A stretch of DNA of 49,523 nt from Ureibacillus galli (GTDB taxonomy: Bacteria; Bacillota; Bacilli; Bacillales_A; Planococcaceae), in NCBI RefSeq assembly GCF_014836845.1, contig NZ_JACSQA010000026.1, forward strand, positions 1 through 49,523. Reading direction: 5' to 3'. The notes below the pieces were generated by a model. The model ran no database searches and was not told the origin of the DNA. It saw only the letters and a list, made by a program, of their open reading frames with translations. Shown here one piece after another: positions 41,400 through 49,523 of this stretch; position 1 is the first letter of the stretch; every line of letters begins with the position of its first letter. A program made the position numbers and the translations under genes.

Positions 41400-42416
41400 A
41401 TGGATAATAGATATTCTAGACAACAATTATTCAGTCCAATCGGTGAAAACGGGCAGCAATTACTAAGAGAAAAACATGTTTTAATCATTGGTGTCGGTGC
41501 ATTGGGCAGTGCTAGTGCAGAAGCTTTAGTTAGAGCAGGTGTTGGTAAGTTGACGATAATTGATCGGGATTATGTTGAGTGGAGTAATTTACAAAGACAA
41601 CAATTGTATACTGAACAAGATGCACAGGAAAAAGTTCCGAAGGTGATCGCTGCAAAAAATCGACTTCAACGTATTAACTCTGAGTTGGAAATTAACGCAT
41701 TTATTTTAGATGCCGATTCGGAGCAATTATTCGGACTACTTGAAGATGTAGATGTGATGATCGATGGGACAGATAATTTTGATGTTCGTTTTATGATGAA
41801 TGACCTTGCACAAAAATATCAAATTCCATGGGTTTATGGTTCTTGTATTAGTAGCTATGGTGCAACATATACGATCGTGCCAGGCAAAACACCTTGCTTA
41901 CATTGTTTGCTAAAAGTAATGCCCAACACAGGGATGACATGTGATACGGTAGGGATAATAAGTCCTGCTGTTCAAATCGTCGCAGCCTACCAAGTAGCAG
42001 AAGCATTAAAACTTTTAGTAGGCGATGAAGAGGCAAGACGAAAATCCTACTTAACTTTTGATGTTTGGAAAAATCAACATTATGAAATAAATGTGGAAAA
42101 AATGCGCAATGATGAATGTCCATCTTGTGGTCATAACCCCACATATCCTTATTTAGCCTATGAAAATCAAACAAAATTAGACATTTTATGTGGTCGAGAT
42201 GCTGTCCAAATTCGTCCATCTCAACCGGTTCACTATAATTTAGAGCAGCTCGCGAGTCAACTTCGTCCTTACGGTGAAATTCAATTAAACCCTTATTTAC
42301 TTTCTTGCCAAACACCGGATTATCGGGTAGTTGTTTTCCAAGATGGGCGAGTCGTCATTCATGGTATACAGGATATACAACAAGCTAAAAGCATTTATTA
42401 TCGTTTATTAGGATAA
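41400..42416 (+). CDS. moeB: MoeB/ThiF-family adenylyltransferase
   Basis: This 338-residue E1-like protein starts NRYSRQQLFSPIGENGQQLL, then VLIIGVGALGSASAEALVRA for ATP, a DGTDNFDVR site, and MTCDTVGIISPAVQIVA. Zinc cysteines C-L-H-C and CPSCG are seen. A C-terminal extension of about 90 residues follows. It adenylates the GG end of MoaD so that sulfur can be added. ATG at 41400 is preferred over an earlier ATG in a poor context. It leads the plus-strand operon. Confidence 0.87.
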   Translation: MDNRYSRQQLFSPIGENGQQLLREKHVLIIGVGALGSASAEALVRAGVGKLTIIDRDYVEWSNLQRQQLYTEQDAQEKVPKVIAAKNRLQRINSELEINAFILDADSEQLFGLLEDVDVMIDGTDNFDVRFMMNDLAQKYQIPWVYGSCISSYGATYTIVPGKTPCLHCLLKVMPNTGMTCDTVGIISPAVQIVAAYQVAEALKLLVGDEEARRKSYLTFDVWKNQHYEINVEKMRNDECPSCGHNPTYPYLAYENQTKLDILCGRDAVQIRPSQPVHYNLEQLASQLRPYGEIQLNPYLLSCQTPDYRVVVFQDGRVVIHGIQDIQQAKSIYYRLLG

Positions 42417-42429
42417 AGGAGTGGTCCTG

Positions 42430-43719
42430 ATGTTAGAAAAAAGAAAACTGATTCCAGTGGGGGAAGCCGTAAAACGTGTGATGGAATTTGCCTTTCAAGA
42501 AAAAAAGGAAATCGTCCCATTACTTCAAGCACATGGGCGCTTTCTTGCAGAGGATATAGCTGCAGATGCTGATGTACCAGCTTTTGATCGTTCTCCTTAT
42601 GATGGTTTTGCAATTCGCTCCATCGATAGTAGAGAAGCAAGTTCAGAAAATCCAGTAACCTTTAAAGTTGTAGGGGAAATTGGTGCAGGCTTTGTATTTG
42701 AAGAAACAGTAGGGCACCTAGAAGCAGTGCGTATTATGACTGGAGCTCCTATTCCAAAAGGGTGTGATGCAGTCGTCATGCTAGAATTGACCCATACGTT
42801 TGAAGAAAATAATGAAATGTATATGTCGATAAAGCGAACTTTTGAAGCGGGAACGAATATTTCCTATAAGGGAGAAGACGTTCAAAAAGGAGCCATCTTA
42901 TTAGAAAAAGGACAATATATTAATCCAGGAGCAGTCGCGTTACTCGCTACTTTCGGTTATGACCAAGTCCCTGTTTTTCGAAAACCAATTATCGGTGTTA
43001 TTGCAACTGGGAGTGAGTTGCTTGAGCCAGGGGAATCTTTACAGCCAGGCAAAATTCGTAACAGTAATGCCTATATGATCATGGCTCAAATTGAACGTGC
43101 TGGGGCAAGCGTTCAATACTTTGGGAAATTTAGCGATGAATTGGATGTATGTATTGATGTTGTTCAAAACGCCTTGCAGGAAGTAGATATGTTGATTACG
43201 ACAGGTGGCGTTTCGGTAGGAGATTATGATTACTTGCCAGCGATTTATGAAGCTATTGATGCAAACGTATTGTTTAATAAAGTTGCAATGCGGCCAGGAA
43301 GTGTTACAACTGTTGCAGAAAGTAAAGGCAAATTATTATTTGGGCTTTCAGGTAATCCTTCCGCTTGCTATGTTGGTTTTGAATTATTTGTTCGTCCGAT
43401 TATTCGAACAGCATTTAGTAATAAGCAACCACATTTACGGAGAGAATCGGCTGTTTTAGGTGCCGATTTTACAAAAGCAAATCCATTTACCCGTTTTGTC
43501 CGGGGAACAGCTTTATATGATAATGGTCAATTAATTGCACTTCCTTCTGGTTTTGATAAATCAAGTGCGGTTTCTTCCTTAGTGGAAGCGAATGCCTTTA
43601 TTGTATTGCCTGGAGGTTCCCGAGGATACGAAAAAGGGATGCAAATAGATGTGCTATTGCTGGAAGATATGCAAGGAAGTGAGTGGCCTTGGAACAACTT
43701 CAGAAAATCTTACAAGTAG
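42430..43719 (+). CDS. moeA: MoeA, molybdopterin molybdenumtransferase
   Basis: This 429-residue protein shows ADVPAFDRSPYDGFAIRS, VRIMTGAPIPKGCDAVVMLE, GVIATGSELLEPGE, ITTGGVSVGDYDY and GLSGNPSACYVGFEL, all four MoeA domains. It inserts molybdate into adenylated molybdopterin. ATG at 42430 follows AAGGAG by eight bases. It ends inside the start region of mobB. Confidence 0.93.
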   Translation: MLEKRKLIPVGEAVKRVMEFAFQEKKEIVPLLQAHGRFLAEDIAADADVPAFDRSPYDGFAIRSIDSREASSENPVTFKVVGEIGAGFVFEETVGHLEAVRIMTGAPIPKGCDAVVMLELTHTFEENNEMYMSIKRTFEAGTNISYKGEDVQKGAILLEKGQYINPGAVALLATFGYDQVPVFRKPIIGVIATGSELLEPGESLQPGKIRNSNAYMIMAQIERAGASVQYFGKFSDELDVCIDVVQNALQEVDMLITTGGVSVGDYDYLPAIYEAIDANVLFNKVAMRPGSVTTVAESKGKLLFGLSGNPSACYVGFELFVRPIIRTAFSNKQPHLRRESAVLGADFTKANPFTRFVRGTALYDNGQLIALPSGFDKSSAVSSLVEANAFIVLPGGSRGYEKGMQIDVLLLEDMQGSEWPWNNFRKSYK

Positions 43720-44204
43720 TTGGGTATCAAAATAGCGGAAAAACGACGTTAATGGAACAACTGATTAGACAAGCTACGGCTTGTGGTATAAAGGTAGGAA
43801 CCATCAAGCATCATGGACACGGTGGTATTCCTATGAGCGAGTCAAAAGATAGTTTTCGTCATGAAGAGGCAGGAGCAAGTGTCACAGCAGTTGAAGGAGA
43901 TGGCACTTTGCGTATGAGTATTCATCAAAATAGTTGGAAACTTGACGATATTTTAGCGATCTATGCTTCTTTTAAATTGGATCTAATATTGATTGAAGGA
44001 TATAAGGACGAACATTATTCAAAAGTTGTCCTTTTGCGAACATTAGAAGATCAAGTTTTGCTTCAAAAAGTGTCCAATATCATCTGTGTTATTTACTGGC
44101 CATCTTTTCCACTAGAAAAGCCGCTAGAATATCCGACTTTCTCAATTCATGAACAGGCGCAGTATATGGAATTTTTAATGGCAGAAATGAGGGAGAAAAT
44201 ATGA
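43689..44204 (+). CDS. mobB: MobB, molybdopterin-guanine dinucleotide biosynthesis adaptor
   Basis: A 171-residue P-loop protein: LQVVGYQNSGKTTLMEQLIR at the start, TIKHHGHGG, and LDLILIEGYKDEHYSKV. MobB binds GTP and helps MobA. TTG at 43689 lies nine bases after AGGAAG, inside the end of moeA; GTG at 43683 is too close to that site. It overlaps moaE by 4 bp. Confidence 0.9.
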   Translation: MEQLQKILQVVGYQNSGKTTLMEQLIRQATACGIKVGTIKHHGHGGIPMSESKDSFRHEEAGASVTAVEGDGTLRMSIHQNSWKLDDILAIYASFKLDLILIEGYKDEHYSKVVLLRTLEDQVLLQKVSNIICVIYWPSFPLEKPLEYPTFSIHEQAQYMEFLMAEMREKI

Positions 44205-44674
44205 GTACATCCTTTTTTGAAATCGTCGATAAACCAATAGACGTTGAGGAAGTCAGAAAAAAAGTAGTCAGTCGAAACGCTGGTGCTATTACGATTTTTA
44301 TCGGCACCGTACGGGAAATGACGAAGGGGAAAAGAACCCTCCATTTGGAATATCAAGCCTATCCCGAAATGGCAATTAAAATGTTCGAACAAATTTCGAA
44401 AGAGATACAAGAGAAATGGCCAGAAGCAATCGTTGCGATAACCCATCGCGTTGGTCATTTAGAAATTACGGATATTGCCGTCGTTATTGCAGTGTCATCA
44501 CCACATCGTAAAATTGCCTATATGGCGAATGAATATGCCATTGATCGCATTAAACAAATTGTACCGATTTGGAAAAAAGAGTATTGGGAAGATGGGACAG
44601 AATGGATTGGTGATCAATTAGAAAATGTCCCATATCCGAAAAATCTACCTAGCGAGGAAGGAGATCGCTCATGA
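44201..44674 (+). CDS. moaE: MoaE, molybdopterin synthase catalytic subunit
   Basis: This 157-residue protein shows NAGAITIFIGTVREMTKGKR, LEYQAYPEMAIKMFEQI, THRVGHLEITD and VPIWKKEYWEDG with the catalytic Lys pair. It joins MoaD to transfer sulfur to cPMP. It overlaps moaD by 4 bp, so the subunits are co-translated. Confidence 0.94.
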   Translation: MSTSFFEIVDKPIDVEEVRKKVVSRNAGAITIFIGTVREMTKGKRTLHLEYQAYPEMAIKMFEQISKEIQEKWPEAIVAITHRVGHLEITDIAVVIAVSSPHRKIAYMANEYAIDRIKQIVPIWKKEYWEDGTEWIGDQLENVPYPKNLPSEEGDRS

Positions 44675-44904
44675 TTAATATATTGCTATTTGCACACTTA
44701 CAAGAAGCAATCGGTCAATCCCAGTTAAAAGTTGACCTGTCAGACTATACGGTTGGTCAATTGAAAGAATGGATGGAAAATCAATATCCACAACTTTCTT
44801 TACAAAATATGATGACAGCTGTCAACGAGGAATTTGCAACAGATGACATGATAGTAAAAGATGGCGATACACTCGCCTTTATCCCACCAATTAGTGGAGG
44901 ATGA
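44671..44904 (+). CDS. moaD: MoaD, molybdopterin synthase sulfur carrier
   Basis: A 77-residue ubiquitin-fold protein ending AFIPPISGG. The terminal GG is adenylated by MoeB and thiocarboxylated. It is the last gene of moeB-moeA-mobB-moaE-moaD; a terminator follows. Confidence 0.94.
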   Translation: MINILLFAHLQEAIGQSQLKVDLSDYTVGQLKEWMENQYPQLSLQNMMTAVNEEFATDDMIVKDGDTLAFIPPISGG

Positions 44905-44936
44905 AAAAGGTCTTGAAAAATATACCGAGTCAATAT

Positions 44937-44976
44937 AAAAAAGTCGATTCCTATCGTACAGGATTCGACTTTTTTT
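44937..44976 (+). terminator. Terminator of the moeB-moaD operon
   Basis: AAAAGTCGATTCCT pairs with AGGATTCGACTTTT with one mismatch around a 7-base loop, and a T-run follows. Confidence 0.8.
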
Positions 44977-45037
44977 AGTTTCATTTCCAAAGTGTTGATC
45001 ATATCCCTTTGGCGGAAATTCACTAGCCCCGCTTTGA

Positions 45038-45256
45038 TTAAGGTAATTGATAGATTTCATAATTTGGCGGTTCAGGTAACGTTGACTTATTTAGACGACC
45101 TTCTTTAATTAATTGTTCCAATGTTTTTTCTACTTCCGCTGACTCCACACCAAATAGATCTGCTATTTTTACTGTAGAGAGGGCTGTGTATTTTGGCTTT
45201 TTTGTTGAAGAAACAATCATATTTTGAACACGTTCATATAATACTTCCTTATCCAC
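45038..45256 (-). CDS. Small winged-helix-like protein, 72 aa
   Basis: The pattern (LYERVQNMIVSSTKKPKYTA, then VKIADLFGVESAEVEKTLEQ and LIKEGRLNK) is a short winged helix. GTG at 45256 follows AAGGAAGGG by eight bases. It is divergent from FDH-2 and could regulate it or the Moco genes, but that is only inferred from position. The family is not recognised. Confidence 0.6.
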   Translation of the reverse strand: MDKEVLYERVQNMIVSSTKKPKYTALSTVKIADLFGVESAEVEKTLEQLIKEGRLNKSTLPEPPNYEIYQLP

Positions 45257-45518
45257 TTTTTCAACCCTTCCTTATAATAAATTTCAAAAATGAATCAACT
45301 AAAGTATCCCTTATCAGATTAACCGTTGAACGTTTTTCTTATGCCAATTTGAACGATAAATAATTGGATAAATAACGTAATGAAAAGAATGTTTTAGCTA
45401 CCGTTTTTTAAAAGTAGTGGAAAATATAAATGATTATCCCTTTATTTATTGGACATACTTTGGAGGAAAACTGTTTTGTCGGAGCATCCATCAAATATTG
45501 TAAATAAGGAGTATTGAT
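45257..45518. other. Regulatory region between the winged-helix gene and FDH-2
   Basis: An AT-rich divergent region. No riboswitch fold or clear terminator is seen. An unusually good ribosome-binding-like TTTGGAGG at about 45461 has no useful ORF after it. The promoters cannot be assigned with confidence. Confidence 0.3.
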
Positions 45519-48500
45519 ATGAAAGAAACTTCATTTTCCATCCAAATTAATGGGCAAGAATTTGCTGCCCATTCTGATCAAACCATTTTGGAAGTCGCCC
45601 AGGCAAATGAATCGTATATACCGAGTATCTGTTTTCATCCCAATCTTGGAACCATTCAAACATGTGATACATGTTTTGTCAATGTTGATGGAGAAATGGT
45701 CCGTGCCTGTGCAACAAAAGTACAACCCGGCATGAATGTAGATACAAATTCTAAAGTTGTAAAAGATGCTCAATATGAAGCAATGTCTAGAATATTAAAG
45801 AACCATGAGCTGTATTGTACAGTTTGTGACAATAATAATGGGAACTGTGTTGTTCATAATACAGCTGAATATTTGGAAATTGAACACCAAAAATATCAAT
45901 TCGAAGCAAAGCCGTACCCACCAGATCACTCCCACCCGTTTTATCGATATGAGCCAGATCAATGTATTTTATGCGGAAGATGCGTAGAGGCTTGCCAAGA
46001 CCTACAAGTAAACGAAACATTAACGATTGACTGGAATCGAGAGAAGCCTCGCGTCATTTGGGACAACGATGTACCGATTGATGAATCTTCTTGTGTAAGT
46101 TGCGGACATTGTGTAACCGTTTGCCCATGTAATGCATTGATGGAGAAATCGATGCTCGGTGAAGCGGGTTATTTAACGAAAATTCCACCGAAAATTTTAG
46201 AACCAATGATTGATTTAACAAAGGAAGTTGAACCAGGATACAAGGAAATTTTTGCAATTTCTGAAATGGAAGCAGCGATGAGAAAGGCAAGAATTAAACG
46301 TACGAAAACAGTATGTACGTATTGCGGAGTCGGATGTAGCTTTGAAGTTTGGACAAAAGACCGTAAAATTTTGAAAATTGAGCCCCAAGAACATGCACCG
46401 GTTAATGGTATTTCAACATGTGTGAAAGGTAAATGGGGCTGGGATTATGTGAATAGTGAAGAGCGCCTTACAAAACCGTTAATTCGTAAAGGGAATGAAT
46501 TTGTAGAAGCGACTTGGGACGAGGCACTTAAATTAATCGCGTCAAAATTAACAGGTATTAAAGAACAATATGGACCTGATTCCATCGGATATATTGCTTC
46601 ATCGAAATGTTCGAACGAGGAAAATTTCCTATTCCAAAAATTTGCCCGCGCGATTATGGGGACAAACAATGTTGATAACTGCTCAAGATATTGTCAATCT
46701 CCTGCAACAGCAGCTCTTTTACGGACAGTTGGAATTGGAGGAGATTCTGGAACAATAAGAGACATAGAAAAGTCGGAATTGATTATTGTGATCGGTGCGA
46801 ATCCGGCTGAATCCCACCCTGTTCTAGCAACCCGTATTAAACGCGCCCATAAACTTCACGGACAAAAACTAATCGTGGCTGACTTGAGGGAAAACGAATT
46901 AGCAGAGCGTGCGAACTTGTTTATTCATCCGAAACCAAGTACGGACCTTATTTGGATTTCCGCTGTCACAAAATACATTTTAGATCAAGGTTGGGAAGAT
47001 CAAGAGTTTTTAAAAAATCGGGTAAACGGATTAGATGACTATATTCAATCTTTAAATAAATACACCCTAGACTATGCAGAGAAGGCGACAGGATTATCGA
47101 AAGAGGAAATGATTCAAGTAGCTACCATGCTCCATGAATCTAAAACAGCTTGCGTACTTTGGGCGATGGGGGTTACGCAACATAAAGGTGCAACAGATAC
47201 GAGTACTGCAATCGCGAACCTACTACTCATCACTGGAAATTTTGGACGCCCAGGAACAGGAGCTTACCCGCTTAGAGGACATAATAATGTTCAAGGAGCT
47301 TGTGATTTCGGTACAATGCCTGCCTGGTTGCCAGGATATGAACCGATTCAAGATGACAAAGTGAGAAAACGTTATGAAGAAGCATGGGGCGTTACTTTAC
47401 CAAAAGATCCAGGTTTGGATAATCATCAAATGCTGGAAGGGGTTAAGGAAGGTAAACTAAAGGCACTATACCTATTCGGTGAAGAAATGGCATTGGTAGA
47501 TTCAAACGTGAATTTCGTCGATTCGATGCTTGAGAAATTGGAATTTTTCGTTGTCCAAGATGTGTTCTTTAGTAAAACAGCCCAATTTGCTGATGTGGTG
47601 TTACCAGCATCCCCGAGCCTTGAGAAGGATGGTACCTTTGTCAATACAGAACGGCGAATTCAAAGATTTTATAAAGTGTTAGAGCCCCTTGGAGACTCTA
47701 AACCTGATTGGATGATTTTCCAAGAGCTTGCGAATCTTCTCGGAGCGAATTGGAATTACCAACATCCAAGTGAAATCATGGATGAAGCAGCGAGTCTTGC
47801 GAAATATTTTGCAGGTGTTAGTTACGATAGGCTGGAAGGGTTCAACAGTCAGATTTGGCCAGTTGCTAAAGATGGTACCGATTCGCCACTACTATACGAA
47901 AAAAGATTCGTTTTCCCGGATGGGAAAGCGCGGCTTGTCCCAGTTGACTGGACGCCTCCTTTTGAAGCAGGAGACGAATATGATTTACACCTTAATAACG
48001 GTCGCTTATTAGAACATTTCCATGAAGGAAATATGACCTACAGATCTGAAGGGCTTACCCATAAAGTGCCCCATCCTTGGCTTGAAATTTCACCGGAGTT
48101 GGCAAAGGAAAGAGGCGTTGAAGACGGATCACTAGTGCGTCTATCATCCCCTTATGGTCAAGTGAAAGTAAGAGCGATTGTCACAGACCGTGTAATAGGA
48201 AAAGAATTGTACTTGACGATGAATACACGGGAAGATGTGGAGGCTGTGAACCGTTTAACGAGTAGTTATCACGACTTGATTACCCATACGCCGAACTATA
48301 AAGAAATGGGTGTCAAAATGGAAGTATTGGAACAAAAGGGAGAACCGCCGTTGCCAAAGGTAAATCATCGATTTGGAAATCGTATGCCGCAAATTAGTGT
48401 ACGTGTAGAAGAAAAATGGAAACGGGATGATTTTACCCCGATTACGGAACTATTCGAAATAGGAGGAGACCAATATGGCGGAAGCAATCAAGCAAATTAG
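45519..48500 (+). CDS. Formate dehydrogenase alpha subunit, FDH-2 (YjgC/YrhE type)
   Basis: A 993-residue paralogue of FDH-1 with the same domain order: [2Fe-2S] (CFHPNLGTIQTCDTC), CTVCDNNNGNC, CILCGRCVEAC, CVSCGHCVTVCPCNA, CTYCGVGCSFEVW and bis-MGD domains. The Mo ligand is Cys in VDNCSRYCQSPA. It has the same cluster set as FDH-1 but clear divergence throughout, so the two probably differ in expression or electron partner. ATG follows AAGGAG. It heads an operon with DUF1641, a cysteine-free HMA-like protein and a zinc-ribbon protein. Confidence 0.92.
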   Translation: MKETSFSIQINGQEFAAHSDQTILEVAQANESYIPSICFHPNLGTIQTCDTCFVNVDGEMVRACATKVQPGMNVDTNSKVVKDAQYEAMSRILKNHELYCTVCDNNNGNCVVHNTAEYLEIEHQKYQFEAKPYPPDHSHPFYRYEPDQCILCGRCVEACQDLQVNETLTIDWNREKPRVIWDNDVPIDESSCVSCGHCVTVCPCNALMEKSMLGEAGYLTKIPPKILEPMIDLTKEVEPGYKEIFAISEMEAAMRKARIKRTKTVCTYCGVGCSFEVWTKDRKILKIEPQEHAPVNGISTCVKGKWGWDYVNSEERLTKPLIRKGNEFVEATWDEALKLIASKLTGIKEQYGPDSIGYIASSKCSNEENFLFQKFARAIMGTNNVDNCSRYCQSPATAALLRTVGIGGDSGTIRDIEKSELIIVIGANPAESHPVLATRIKRAHKLHGQKLIVADLRENELAERANLFIHPKPSTDLIWISAVTKYILDQGWEDQEFLKNRVNGLDDYIQSLNKYTLDYAEKATGLSKEEMIQVATMLHESKTACVLWAMGVTQHKGATDTSTAIANLLLITGNFGRPGTGAYPLRGHNNVQGACDFGTMPAWLPGYEPIQDDKVRKRYEEAWGVTLPKDPGLDNHQMLEGVKEGKLKALYLFGEEMALVDSNVNFVDSMLEKLEFFVVQDVFFSKTAQFADVVLPASPSLEKDGTFVNTERRIQRFYKVLEPLGDSKPDWMIFQELANLLGANWNYQHPSEIMDEAASLAKYFAGVSYDRLEGFNSQIWPVAKDGTDSPLLYEKRFVFPDGKARLVPVDWTPPFEAGDEYDLHLNNGRLLEHFHEGNMTYRSEGLTHKVPHPWLEISPELAKERGVEDGSLVRLSSPYGQVKVRAIVTDRVIGKELYLTMNTREDVEAVNRLTSSYHDLITHTPNYKEMGVKMEVLEQKGEPPLPKVNHRFGNRMPQISVRVEEKWKRDDFTPITELFEIGGDQYGGSNQAN

Positions 48501-48972
48501 AAAAGAAATTCCTACTCCCGAACAGGAACAATCACAAGCGATCTCAGAGATTATCGCTGCCTTAGCAAGTAATCGAGAAGCGATTATCTCAACGATTGGG
48601 ATCATTAAACATCTTCAAGAGATGGGTGTCTTAGATGCTTTAAATGGGTTGCTTGAAAAACGGGTTGATGTCGGAGCTATTGCCCTACAGCAATTTAATC
48701 AGCCAGGTATGCACAATATTATTAAAAATGGCATGAATACTTTTAAATTTCTTAGTCAATTGAATCCAGATGAATTACAAATCCTCCTAAATGGAGTTAC
48801 TCGAGGTTTAGAGAAGTTAGGGGAAAGAATAGATCGAAATGATAAAATCAGTTTATGGCAACTCGGAAACAGTATGCGAAATGATGAAATAAGAACATCG
48901 CTCTTTACGATGCTAGGTTTATTAGAAGGAATGGGAGAAGTATTTCAAAGGGATAAACGAGACCTACATTAA
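48475..48972 (+). CDS. DUF1641 protein, FDH-2 partner
   Basis: This 165-residue helical protein with HNIIKNGMNTFKFLSQLNPD is a paralogue of the DUF1641 protein behind FDH-1. ATG follows TAGGAGGAG and overlaps the FDH-2 end by 26 bp, so the two are translated together. Probably an accessory subunit or maturation factor. Confidence 0.87.
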   Translation: MAEAIKQIRKEIPTPEQEQSQAISEIIAALASNREAIISTIGIIKHLQEMGVLDALNGLLEKRVDVGAIALQQFNQPGMHNIIKNGMNTFKFLSQLNPDELQILLNGVTRGLEKLGERIDRNDKISLWQLGNSMRNDEIRTSLFTMLGLLEGMGEVFQRDKRDLH

Positions 48973-48990
48973 AAAAGGAGATTGGGTAAA

Positions 48991-49200
48991 TTGGAAAAAG
49001 GGAACTTAAAAATTGAAGGATTAGAAAATGAGGAAGATGTTCATAAAGTCCTTCAAGCACTGGAATCCGTTTGGGGAGTCCGCGATGTGCAAGTAAGTTT
49101 GGCAAATAAAACGGCTACTTTTGCTTATGATGAGAAAGCGGCATCACATGTAGACTTTCTACAGGCAGTAAAAGATACAGGATATAACGTTGTTAATTAG
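48991..49200 (+). CDS. HMA-like small protein without metal-binding cysteines
   Basis: The ferredoxin-like beta-alpha-beta-beta-alpha-beta pattern matches the heavy-metal-associated domain (LKIEGLENEEDVHKVLQALE, then VRDVQVSLANKTATFAYDEK and LQAVKDTGYNVV). The usual M-x-C-x-x-C is replaced by IEGLENEED and there is no Cys anywhere. It cannot bind copper in the standard way. TTG at 48991 lies ten bases after AAGGAG. It follows the FDH-2 DUF1641 gene and may act as a protein-interaction module. Confidence 0.75.
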   Translation: MEKGNLKIEGLENEEDVHKVLQALESVWGVRDVQVSLANKTATFAYDEKAASHVDFLQAVKDTGYNVVN

Positions 49201-49238
49201 TTTATGTCGATAAGATCCTTTTAGGAAGGAGGAACATG

Positions 49239-49382
49239 ATGAAAGTATGTGAAGTTTGTGGTTTTGAAGAAAACGAGGAACTGGAAAATAATGAACAGCC
49301 CTCAACAAGAATGCTTCATCTATGTGAAAACTGTAGAACAGATCGAGATTTTCCTTATTTTGAAGACGAGGAAGTACAGTAA
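49239..49382 (+). CDS. Zinc-ribbon microprotein, 47 aa
   Basis: MKVCEVCGFEENEE at the start and LHLCENCRTDRDF near the end give two CxxC pairs about 22 residues apart, a zinc-ribbon or rubredoxin-like pattern. AAGGAGG stands six bases before ATG at 49239 (another ATG at 49236 is too close). It is the last gene of the FDH-2 run, very acidic at its C-terminus. It could bind zinc or iron and interact with FDH; unknown. Confidence 0.7.
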   Translation: MKVCEVCGFEENEELENNEQPSTRMLHLCENCRTDRDFPYFEDEEVQ

Positions 49383-49448
49383 GGATTACGGGGTTCATTG
49401 GCCTTCGTCGTAAAACTAATAGAAAATAAAAGGTGTAGAAAAACATTT

Positions 49449-49523
49449 TGAACTGAACCCCAAATAGTGGACACTTTAAAAAAAGTGGACCTATTCGGGG
49501 TTTTTCTATTTTCTTCAATGAAC
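49449..49523 (+). mobile_element. IS3-family element, left end
   Basis: TGAACTGAACCCCAAATAGT starts at 49449 and is followed by GGACACTTT, a left inverted repeat of the IS3 family (TG start). It matches the repeat ending at 118 in 20 of 24 positions when that one is inverted. Both elements face the same way. The transposase genes would lie beyond the window. Confidence 0.75.

Noticed and set aside
1-49523. CRISPR arrays, tRNA or rRNA genes
   Set aside because: No regularly spaced repeats, cloverleaf-like or rRNA sequences were seen on either strand by eye.

Overview
The window looks like a chromosomal piece of a low-GC, endospore-forming Firmicute (Bacillaceae/Planococcaceae type, for example Lysinibacillus, Ureibacillus or Solibacillus). 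The reasons are strong AGGAGG ribosome-binding sites with many TTG and GTG starts, a Zur regulon with a zinc-free L33 and an S14 paralogue, DUF2642 proteins, and Bacillus-style formate dehydrogenase/DUF1641 pairs. Both edges lie inside IS3-family elements in the same orientation: an OrfB tail plus right end at the left, and a left terminal repeat at the right. The piece may be a contig that stops at repeated IS copies.

Region 1 (1-9.2 kb) is mobile DNA. After the IS end and a broken nuclease-like gene comes a Tn554-like transposon (about 951-7487). It has an HTH gene and three overlapping transposition genes (two tyrosine recombinases and a TnpC-like protein). Its cargo is a LysR regulator divergent from two small-multidrug-resistance proteins. 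Terminal inverted repeats, candidate recombination cores and LexA-like boxes are visible. Small unknown genes and an IS3 relic follow.

Region 2 (9.2-13.3 kb, minus strand) is a polymorphic-toxin locus. One intact type VII-type toxin has a possible ADP-ribosyltransferase C-terminus and an immunity gene. Behind it lies a graveyard of displaced toxin tips and immunity genes, several broken by a stop codon or frameshift.

Region 3 (13.5-21.1 kb) holds a small membrane-protein pair and a catabolic cluster: a PucR/CdaR-type regulator, aldehyde dehydrogenase, 3-hydroxyisobutyrate-dehydrogenase-like protein, M20 amidohydrolase, a DUF3100 protein and a partner membrane protein. The regulator and the reductase are both pseudogenes, so the pathway appears to be decaying. 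Region 4 (21.2-24.7 kb) holds two DUF2642 proteins and three surface-glycan genes (GT2, GT4, polysaccharide pyruvyl transferase), possibly for the spore surface.

Region 5 (24.8-31.5 kb) is a zinc-starvation regulon with Zur boxes. It encodes a COG0523 GTPase, zinc-free L33, S14 with a frameshifted C-terminus, an unknown protein, a ZinT lipoprotein and ZnuA-ZnuC-ZnuB. ZinT and ZnuA share an accessory His/Trp-rich module, one copy in ZinT and two inserted in ZnuA.

Region 6 (32.4-49.4 kb) is a formate dehydrogenase and molybdenum-cofactor island. Two FDH/DUF1641 operons flank fdhD-moaA, moaC-mobA-moaB and moeB-moeA-mobB-moaE-moaD, so enzyme, bis-MGD cofactor synthesis and sulfuration are encoded together. 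Between FDH-1 and fdhD lies a strong minus-strand promoter, a 17-codon ORF and a terminator, which may be an attenuator leader or a small RNA. No rRNA, tRNA or CRISPR array was seen.
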